Shown: positions 6,687 through 11,294 of the stretch, piece by piece
How the letters are laid out: each line of letters begins with the position of its first letter
Numbering within the stretch: the stretch's first letter is position 1
Source: Paracoccaceae bacterium
Lineage (GTDB): Bacteria; Pseudomonadota; Alphaproteobacteria; Rhodobacterales; Rhodobacteraceae
DNA length: 11,294 nt
NCBI GenBank assembly: GCA_026984895.1
Contig: JALSRF010000296.1
Coordinates: 1-11,294, forward strand
Reading direction: 5' to 3'
Made by a program: the position numbers and the translations under genes
The notes under the pieces: generated by a model
Told to the model about the DNA's origin: nothing
The model's database searches: none
Seen by the model: only the letters and a program-made list of their open reading frames with translations

Positions 6687-6708
6687 ACGCCGCGGCCTGA
6701 CTTTCGGG

Positions 6709-7977
6709 CTACTTGATCGCATCCCAGGACGCCTGGATCGCATCGGCCACTTCCCTGGCCGATTTTCCGCCGGCGTAATCCACCATGCCGGTCCAGAAGC
6801 TGCCGGCGCCGACCGCGCCCGGCATCAGGTCGGACCCGTCGAAGCGGAAGGTGGTCGCGTTCAGCAGGATCTCGTTCATCTTCTTCAGCGTCGGATCGCC
6901 GAATGCATCCGGGTTCACGCCTTTCAGCGGGGTCAGGAAGCCCTTGCGCGCCATCCAGATTTCATGCGCCTTCGGGGTTTCCAGGAACTTGATCAGCGCC
7001 TCGGCCTCGGGGCTGTCGCTGGTGATCGCCCAGACCGTCCCCGCACCCAGCACGGGCTTGCCCAGATCCTTGCCTTCATAGGCCGGGAAGTAGAAGAAAT
7101 CCGCGTCCTCGCCCACCACGGTCCCGTCCGGGAAGAAGGCCGGAATGAAGCTGGCCTGGCGGTGCATGTAGCACTGCGGCGGCGAACTGAACAGGCCCTT
7201 CGGACTGTCGCGGAAGTCGGTCGAGGCCACCGCCCCGGCGCCGCCCGCCACGAACTTGTCGTTGCGCGCGAACCAGCCGAACTCGTCGATCGCGGCCACC
7301 ACGCGCGGGTCGTTGAACGGAATTTCGTTCTTCACCCACTGGTCGTAGACCTCGGGCGGCTGGGTGCGCAGCATCAGGTCCTCGACCCAGTCGGTGGCCG
7401 GCCAGCCGGTGGCCGCGCCCGAGCCGAGCCCGATGCACCAGGGCGTGCCGCCGTCATCGACGATCTTCTGGGTGAGCGCCTTCAGCTCTTCCATGGTCTT
7501 CGGGACCTCGTAGCCCGCATCGGCAAAGTTTTCCGGCACATACCAGACCAGCGATTTCACATCCACCTTGTAGAAGAAGCCATACAGGTTGTCCTTGCCG
7601 TCGGGGCCCTTGTAGGTGCCCAGATCGACCCAGGACTGCCCGGCGGCGTAGTTTTCGCGCACCCAGTCGGCGGTGCCTTCGGGCAGCGGCGAAAGAAAGC
7701 CGCGCGCCGCCATGTCGGCGGCCAGCCCGGGCTGCGGAAACACCGAGATGTTGGCCGAAGAGCCGGCCTCGGCATTGACCACCACCTGCTGCTCGAAACT
7801 GTCCGAACCGGTGTAGCGCACGTCGTAGCCGGTCTGCCTGGCGAATTCGGCCAGAACCGCCTCGACGTTTTCCTGATCGGGTCCCAGCCAGGGCCCGAAA
7901 ACCGTCACCTGCTGCGCGATCCCCGCGCCCGCGCTCAGCGCCAGCACCGCCGCGCCGGCAAACAATGTCCGTGTCAT
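6709..7977 (-). CDS. aglE: Periplasmic alpha-glucoside-binding protein AglE
   Basis: This 422-residue solute-binding protein would deliver alpha-glucosides to AglFG. It opens with a Sec signal peptide: a short basic start MTR, a hydrophobic stretch to about residue 18, and a GIA-QQ cleavage context after Ala21. There is no lipobox Cys, so a soluble periplasmic protein is expected. Mature features match family 1 sugar-binding proteins: VTVFGPWLGPDQENVEAVLAEF near the start, EAGSSANISVFPQPGL around 70-85, PQCYMHRQASF in the middle (ligand-cleft region) and VGAGSFWTGMVDY near the C-terminus. It is the first gene of its operon and is divergent from aglR. The ATG at 7977 has a strong GGGAGGT ribosome site (complement of 7983-7989). 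Repression through the operator at 8041-8056 is inferred. Sucrose, maltose and trehalose are known ligands in rhizobial relatives, and the exact ligand here is not readable. Confidence 0.93.
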   Translation of the reverse strand: MTRTLFAGAAVLALSAGAGIAQQVTVFGPWLGPDQENVEAVLAEFARQTGYDVRYTGSDSFEQQVVVNAEAGSSANISVFPQPGLAADMAARGFLSPLPEGTADWVRENYAAGQSWVDLGTYKGPDGKDNLYGFFYKVDVKSLVWYVPENFADAGYEVPKTMEELKALTQKIVDDGGTPWCIGLGSGAATGWPATDWVEDLMLRTQPPEVYDQWVKNEIPFNDPRVVAAIDEFGWFARNDKFVAGGAGAVASTDFRDSPKGLFSSPPQCYMHRQASFIPAFFPDGTVVGEDADFFYFPAYEGKDLGKPVLGAGTVWAITSDSPEAEALIKFLETPKAHEIWMARKGFLTPLKGVNPDAFGDPTLKKMNEILLNATTFRFDGSDLMPGAVGAGSFWTGMVDYAGGKSAREVADAIQASWDAIK

Positions 7978-7982
7978 TTTCT

Positions 7983-7989
7983 ACCTCCC
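7983..7989 (-). promoter_or_regulatory. Strong ribosome binding site of aglE
   Basis: The minus strand reads GGGAGGT followed by AGAAA and the ATG, a near-perfect Shine-Dalgarno at good spacing. It is clearly stronger than the sites before aglF and aglR. That fits the high level at which binding proteins are normally made relative to their permeases. Confidence 0.8.
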
Positions 7990-8040
7990 ATATGGCGCCC
8001 CGCGGGCACCCAAGCCTGAGCAAGCGCCTTGGGACTCATG

Positions 8041-8056
8041 CTCAAAGCGCTTTGAG
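8041..8056. promoter_or_regulatory. Perfect LacI-family operator O1 (aglE side)
   Basis: CTCAAAGCGCTTTGAG is a perfect 16-bp palindrome with the central GCGC typical of LacI-family operators. It lies immediately downstream of the predicted aglE start point (about +1 to +17), so a bound repressor would block initiation or clearance. Its core AAAGCGCTTT is shared with the second site at 8233-8242. AglR, encoded next door, is the obvious ligand by inference. A degenerate third copy, CAAGCGCCTTG at 8021-8031, is possible but weak. Confidence 0.85.
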
Positions 8057-8063
8057 TGCCCGA

Positions 8064-8092
8064 AGGTTCATCCAATCGCGCCCAGCTGTCAA
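8064..8092 (-). promoter_or_regulatory. Candidate aglE promoter
   Basis: The minus strand carries a perfect -35 TTGACA (complement of 8087-8092). At 17-bp spacing the -10 is GAACCT (complement of 8064-8069), a poor match to TATAAT, and shifts of one base are no better. Transcription would begin near 8057, giving a leader of about 80 nt, with operator O1 at the start site. The weak -10 suggests either modest basal strength or help from an activator. Confidence 0.5.
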
Positions 8093-8187
8093 TGGAAATA
8101 TGCATCCGGACCGCGCCCACAGTGGAAATTCCGCAAGTTCTACGCCGAAACGCCGGCCCGTCCGGCCTTGTGCGGCTGTTTTCGCCT

Positions 8188-8216
8188 TTGACCTGTCCGG
8201 CCCGCAGCCCTAAACT
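8188..8216 (+). promoter_or_regulatory. Candidate sigma70 promoter for aglR-bgl-glk
   Basis: TTGACC (8188-8193) and TAAACT (8211-8216) are separated by exactly 17 bp and match the -35 and -10 consensus at five and four of six positions. Transcription would start near 8223, leaving a leader of about 24 nt. Operator O2 (8231-8246) then lies within the first 25 transcribed bases, which fits autorepression. The elements are read directly; activity is inferred. Confidence 0.6.
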
Positions 8217-8230
8217 GGGACTCCAGAAGT

Positions 8231-8246
8231 TGAAAGCGCTTTGAAG
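8231..8246. promoter_or_regulatory. LacI-family operator O2 abutting the aglR start codon
   Basis: TGAAAGCGCTTTGAAG contains the perfect palindromic core AAAGCGCTTT (8233-8242) shared with O1, but its outer arms are not symmetric. It ends directly against the aglR ATG at 8247 and lies just downstream of the predicted aglR start point. A repressor bound here would block its own operon. The centre-to-centre distance to O1 is 189 bp. Confidence 0.8.
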
Positions 8247-9311
8247 ATGAACCTGAAGGAACTCTCCGCCCTGCTCGGGCTGTCCCAGACCACGGTCAGC
8301 CGGGCGCTGAACGACTACCCGGAAGTGAGCGAGACCACCCGCAAGCGCGTGAAGGCGGCGGCGCTGGCCAACAATTACACGCCGAACCCCCGTGCCAAGG
8401 GGCTGGCCACCGGACGCTCGATGGCGATCGGGCACGTGATCCCGATTTCCACCCAGCACGAAATGGTGAACCCGATCTTTGCCGATTTCATCGCCGGCGC
8501 CGGCGAGGTCTATGCCGGCGCCGACCATGACCTGCTGATGTCGGTGGTGCCCGATGTGGACGAGGAACGCACCTATCGCAACCTTGCCGCGCGCGGGTCG
8601 GTTGACGGGGTGATCGTCCACGGCCCGCGCGCGGACGACAGCCGCATTGCGCTGCTCAAGAAGCTCGGGCTGCCCTTCGTCGTGCACGGGCGCGCGGGCG
8701 CCGACGAAGACAGCTACAGCTGGGTCGATGTGAACAACCGGCGCTCGTTTCAGCGGGCCACCGAATTCCTGCTCCAGCTGGGGCATCGCCGGATCGCGCT
8801 GATCAACGGGCTTGAGGGCATGGATTTCGCCAACCGCCGGCGCGCCGGCTACGAGGCCGCGCTTGCGGCGCGCGCGATCGCGCCCGATGCGGCGCTCATG
8901 GCCTCGGACGAGATGACCGAAGAGTTCGGCTATCGCACCGCGCGCGACATGCTTGCGCGCGACGCCGCGCCGACGGCCTTCGTGGTGTCCTCGATGCTGA
9001 CCGCGATCGGGGTGCGGCGCGCCATCGGCGACGCCGGGCTGTGCATGGGGCGCGAGGTTTCGGTGGTGATCCATGACGACGTGCTGTCCTACCTGCGCAA
9101 CGGCGGCGACATTCCGCTGTTCACGGCGGTGCGCTCGTCGGTGCACCTGGCCGGCCGGCTGTGCGCACGCATGCTGCTGGACCTGATCGCCTCGCCCGGC
9201 GCGCCGCCCGCCCGCCGGCTGCTGGAAACCGAACTGGTGATCGGTCAGTCCACCGGCCCCGTCCCGGGCCCCGCCCCGGGCAACGGCCCCGCCCCGGGCG
9301 ACCGCGGCTGA
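8247..9311 (+). CDS. aglR: LacI-family transcriptional repressor AglR
   Basis: This 354-residue DNA-binding regulator begins MNLKELSALLGLSQTTVSRALNDYPEVSETTR. The recognition helix SQTTVSRALN lies at 13-22, and a hinge follows with AKGLATGRS. From about residue 57 the sequence is a sugar-binding-protein-like effector domain (VDGVIVHGPR, VDVNNRRSFQRATEFLLQLGHRRIALI, VVIHDDVLSYLR), ending ETELVIGQSTGP as in LacI relatives. I chose ATG 8247. A TTG two codons upstream is possible, but it falls inside the operator and adds nothing conserved. The ribosome site is poor (GAAG close to ATG), so translation may be low. It is divergent from aglE and its stop overlaps the next start by one base. Presumed ligands are the two AAAGCGCTTT operators, with an alpha-glucoside or derived sugar as inducer (inferred). 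Oddity: the last 16 residues are a Pro/Gly-rich tail encoded by a 15-bp repeat. Confidence 0.92.
   Translation: MNLKELSALLGLSQTTVSRALNDYPEVSETTRKRVKAAALANNYTPNPRAKGLATGRSMAIGHVIPISTQHEMVNPIFADFIAGAGEVYAGADHDLLMSVVPDVDEERTYRNLAARGSVDGVIVHGPRADDSRIALLKKLGLPFVVHGRAGADEDSYSWVDVNNRRSFQRATEFLLQLGHRRIALINGLEGMDFANRRRAGYEAALAARAIAPDAALMASDEMTEEFGYRTARDMLARDAAPTAFVVSSMLTAIGVRRAIGDAGLCMGREVSVVIHDDVLSYLRNGGDIPLFTAVRSSVHLAGRLCARMLLDLIASPGAPPARRLLETELVIGQSTGPVPGPAPGNGPAPGDRG
9255..9299. repeat. Three copies of a 15-bp repeat at the end of aglR
   Basis: GGCCCCGTCCCGGGC (9255-9269), GGCCCCGCCCCGGGC (9267-9281, overlapping the first by three bases) and GGCCCCGCCCCGGGC (9285-9299) lie at the 3' end of aglR. 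They encode its terminal GPVPGPAPGNGPAPG tail. Each unit contains the self-complementary CCCGGG, so the mRNA just before the beta-glucosidase start could fold. The repeat looks like recent local amplification at the gene end. Confidence 0.85.
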
Positions 9312-10630
9312 TGCTCGCCCGCCGGGATTTCCCGCCGGGCTTTGTCTTTGGCGCAGCCACGTCGGCCTACCAGATCGAGGGCCAGAGCCTTGGCGGCGCC
9401 GGGCCGACGCACTGGGATGCCTTCGCCCGCAAACCGGGCGCGATCGCCGATGGCAGCGACGCGGCGCTGGCCTGCGCGCACTACCACCGCTACGAGGAAG
9501 ACCTGGACCTGCTGCGCGGCTTCGACGCCTACCGGTTCTCGGTGAACTGGGCGCGGGTCCTGCCCGAGGGCACCGGCTCGGTGAACGCGCGCGGGCTCGA
9601 TTTCTACGATCGCCTGGTGGATGCGATGCTGGCGCGCGGACTGGCGGCCTATGCCACGCTTTACCACTGGGAATTGCCGCAGGCGCTGGCCGAACGCGGC
9701 GGCTGGAGCCGGCGCGACACCGCACATCGCTTTGCCGATTTCTGCGAAATCGTGATCCGGCGCATCGGCGACAGGCTGAGCGCGGTCGCCACCGTGAACG
9801 AACCCCACTGCATCGCCTGGCTGGGCCATTTCGAAGGCGTCCACGCGCCGGGGCTGCGCCACCTGCCTACGGCGGCGCGCGCGATGCATCACGTTCTTCT
9901 GGCCCACGGCGAAGCGCTTGCCCGGTTGCGCGCGCTGGGCCAGCAGAACCTTGGCATCGTGCTGAATCTGGCCGATGTGGCGCCGGCCGAAGCCGGGGCC
10001 CGGCACCGCGACGCGGCACGCCGCCACGACGCGCTGCTCAACCGCTGGTTCGTGGAGGCGCTGCTGCATGGGCGCTACCCGGCACCGGCCCTGGCCGGGC
10101 TGCGGGCGCATCTTCCGGGCGGCTGGCAGGCGGACATGGACCGGATATCGCGTCCGCTCGACTGGCTGGGCGTGAACTACTATACGCGACAGCTGATCGC
10201 GGCCGAACCGGGCGCCCCCTGGCCGGCGCTTCGCGAAGTCCCGGGTCCGCTGCAAAAAACCGCCATGGGATGGGAGGTCTTCCCCGAGGGTCTGACCCGG
10301 GTGCTGTTGCGCATCGCCCGCCGCCACCCGGATGCGCCCCCGATCGTGGTGACCGAAAACGGCATCGCCCTGGAGGACCGCCCGATCGGCGGGCGCATCG
10401 ACGACCGGGCGCGCTGCGCCTTCATCGCCCGCCACCTCGAGGCGCTGCGCCGCGCACTCGACGCGGGCGCCGACATTCGGGGCTTTTTCTTCTGGTCGCT
10501 TCTGGATAACTACGAATGGGCCCAGGGCTACGGCAAGCGCTTCGGCCTGGTTCACGTGGATTTCGACACCATGAAAAGGACCGCGAAACGCAGCATGACG
10601 ATGCTTCAGGACGCGCTGGCAACACACTGA
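9311..10630 (+). CDS. GH1 family beta-glucosidase
   Basis: This 439-residue enzyme is of normal length for bacterial GH1 and has no signal peptide, so it acts in the cytoplasm on imported beta-glucosides. Motifs run in order: FVFGAATSAYQIEG at 11-24 (amino-terminal GH1 signature), HYHRYEEDLDL at 57-67, RFSVNWARVLPEG at 75-87, LYHWELPQ at 117-124, acid/base Glu164 in TVNEP, LGVNYYTR at 286-293, nucleophile Glu349 in VTENG, and FFFWSLLDNYEWAQGYGKRFG at 392-412. Both catalytic glutamates are present and no frame break is seen. The start ATG overlaps the aglR stop by one base (TGATG), so it is probably made by reinitiation from aglR. The gene ends with the same overlap into glk. The first residues MLARRDFPPGF match the usual GH1 beginning, which supports this start. 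Beta-glucosidase is the likeliest activity; beta-galactosidase or fucosidase side activity is common in GH1. Confidence 0.94.
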   Translation: MLARRDFPPGFVFGAATSAYQIEGQSLGGAGPTHWDAFARKPGAIADGSDAALACAHYHRYEEDLDLLRGFDAYRFSVNWARVLPEGTGSVNARGLDFYDRLVDAMLARGLAAYATLYHWELPQALAERGGWSRRDTAHRFADFCEIVIRRIGDRLSAVATVNEPHCIAWLGHFEGVHAPGLRHLPTAARAMHHVLLAHGEALARLRALGQQNLGIVLNLADVAPAEAGARHRDAARRHDALLNRWFVEALLHGRYPAPALAGLRAHLPGGWQADMDRISRPLDWLGVNYYTRQLIAAEPGAPWPALREVPGPLQKTAMGWEVFPEGLTRVLLRIARRHPDAPPIVVTENGIALEDRPIGGRIDDRARCAFIARHLEALRRALDAGADIRGFFFWSLLDNYEWAQGYGKRFGLVHVDFDTMKRTAKRSMTMLQDALATH

Positions 10631-11294
10631 TGACCACCCGCAACGACGAGACCCGCCTCAACCTGCTGGCCGATATCGGCGGCACCAACACGCGCCTTGC
10701 CCTTGCCCGGGGGAGCACGCTGCTTGGCGACAGCATGCGCCGCTATGCCAACCGCGATCACGACAGCCTGCAATCGGTGCTGGAGCGCTACCTGCGCGAC
10801 ATCGGGCAGCCGGCCTGCGCGGGGGCCTGCCTGGCGGTTGCCGGACCGGTGCGCGACGGGCGCGCGCGCATGACCAACCTGAACTGGGAGATCACCCGCG
10901 CGCAACTGGCGCAGATCACCGGGGCCCGGAACGTGGCCATCCTGAACGATCTCCAGGCCCAGGGCCATGCGCTCGACAGCCTGGGCGACGACGCCTTGCG
11001 GCCGCTTGTCCCGGCAGCGGGCGGCGCGGCCCTGCCCCGTTGCGGCGCGCCGGCCAGCCGGCTGGTCATCGGGCTTGGCACCGGGTTCAACATCGCCGCG
11101 GTCCACCCGGGCGCCAACGGCTGCGTGGTGCCGCCCGCCGAAGCCGGCCATGCCCGGCTGCCCGCGCCGCGCCCGCAGGACCGCGACTTTGCCGCCAGCC
11201 TGCATGGCGAGCAGGGCTTTGCCGCGATCGAGGACGCCCTGTCCGGGCCGGGGCTGGAGCGGCTGTTCCGCTGGCACGAACGGCGCGCCGGACG
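10630..11294 (+). CDS. glk: Glucokinase, N-terminal part (cut by window edge)
   Basis: The frame stays open from the ATG at 10630 to the right edge (221 complete codons of roughly 320 expected). The protein is a cytoplasmic E. coli-type glucokinase that makes glucose-6-phosphate with ATP. Visible features are the phosphate loop LLADIGGTNTRLAL at about 12-25, CLAVAGPV at 67-74, MTNLNWEI at 81-88, the catalytic Asp107 in ILNDLQAQG, the second nucleotide loop VIGLGTGFNIAAV at 146-158, EAGH at 171-174 and EDALSGPGLERLFR at 201-214. Asn106, Asp107, Glu171, His174 and Glu201 line up with the five glucose-binding residues of E. coli Glk by motif. Its start overlaps the beta-glucosidase stop by one base (TGATG) and no good ribosome site stands close by, so translation is probably coupled. 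It would phosphorylate glucose released by both glucosidases. Confidence 0.93.
   Translation, partial: MTTRNDETRLNLLADIGGTNTRLALARGSTLLGDSMRRYANRDHDSLQSVLERYLRDIGQPACAGACLAVAGPVRDGRARMTNLNWEITRAQLAQITGARNVAILNDLQAQGHALDSLGDDALRPLVPAAGGAALPRCGAPASRLVIGLGTGFNIAAVHPGANGCVVPPAEAGHARLPAPRPQDRDFAASLHGEQGFAAIEDALSGPGLERLFRWHERRAG

Larger units (their letters stand above)
6409..6708 (-). other. 300-bp aglE-aglF spacer with strong stem-loops
   Basis: This is the only long gap in the operon. It is extremely G+C-rich and holds several inverted repeats. One is a 6-bp perfect stem CCCCGG/CCGGGG (6670-6686) 23 bp past the aglE stop. A second is a 9-bp perfect stem CCGCCCCGG/CCGGGGCGG (6601-6629, 11-base loop). 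A third, imperfect one lies near 6628-6656. There is no T run, so none is a standard terminator. In maltose-type operons a structured region after the binding-protein gene protects its mRNA and lowers distal expression, and the same role is inferred here. All frames give Arg-, Pro- and Ala-rich low complexity. One minus-strand frame ends in an ATGA overlap with the aglF start, but I do not regard it as a convincing gene. Confidence 0.6.

Noticed and set aside
5275..8019. A 914-codon plus-strand open frame opposite aglG, aglF and aglE
   Set aside because: Composition is His/Arg/Gln-rich low complexity and it lies opposite well-supported transporter genes. It is a G+C-driven antisense frame.
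8021..8031. A third AglR operator (CAAGCGCCTTG)
   Set aside because: The core is off by a base and not palindromic. It may be a degenerate auxiliary site but cannot be supported from sequence alone.
7974..9725. A 583-codon minus-strand frame opposite aglR and the beta-glucosidase
   Set aside because: It crosses the divergent promoter region, runs opposite a clear LacI protein and shows no recognisable motif.
9912..10542. Two AAGCGCTT octamers inside the beta-glucosidase gene (9912-9919 and 10535-10542) as extra AglR operators
   Set aside because: They lack the outer A/T arms of the two intergenic operators and are explained by ordinary codons (Glu-Ala-Leu and Lys-Arg-Phe) in G+C-rich coding DNA.
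9245..10627. A 460-codon minus-strand frame opposite the beta-glucosidase
   Set aside because: The plus strand carries both GH1 catalytic motifs and all family signatures, while the antisense product has no domain.

Overview
The window is very G+C-rich (about two thirds by eye) and looks like the chromosome of an alphaproteobacterium, most likely Rhodobacterales. That placement rests on gene content and order (an aglEFGAK alpha-glucoside operon with a divergent aglR) and on protein style. It is inferred, because no rRNA or other taxonomic marker is present.

Layout, left to right. (1) 1-131, minus: the first 43 codons of guaB (IMP dehydrogenase), running off the left edge. (2) 132-281: guaB leader with seven 10-bp tandem repeats. 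(3) 282-1298, minus: a TDT/TehA-SLAC1-type anion channel or transporter, with its own promoter and an 8-bp tandem-repeat tract in its leader (about 1300-1442). (4) 1443-7977, minus: aglE-aglF-aglG-aglA-aglK. These encode a periplasmic binding protein, two permeases, a cytoplasmic GH13 alpha-glucosidase and an ABC ATPase. Spacing is tight except for a 300-bp, hairpin-rich gap between aglE and aglF. (5) 7978-8246: the divergent control region, with two LacI-family operators (cores AAAGCGCTTT) 189 bp apart and a promoter candidate for each direction. (6) 8247 to the right edge, plus: aglR (LacI repressor), a GH1 beta-glucosidase and a truncated glk (glucokinase). The last two junctions are one-base TGATG overlaps.

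How it works (inferred from families and order): AglE captures an alpha-glucoside such as maltose, sucrose or trehalose. AglFG with the ATPase AglK import it, AglA hydrolyses it in the cytoplasm, and Glk phosphorylates the glucose. The GH1 enzyme would extend the pathway to beta-glucosides. AglR probably represses both arms, and its second operator abuts its own start codon, which points to autorepression.

The gene content is conventional. The less expected material is non-coding or repetitive: an operator pair whose spacing equals about 18 helical turns, three unrelated short tandem-repeat tracts (10, 8 and 14 bp) around the channel gene, a spacer made of Shine-Dalgarno-like decamers before aglK, the structured aglE-aglF spacer, and a repeat-encoded Pro/Gly tail on AglR. 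I found no RNA genes, CRISPR arrays, insertion sequences or convincing new gene system.
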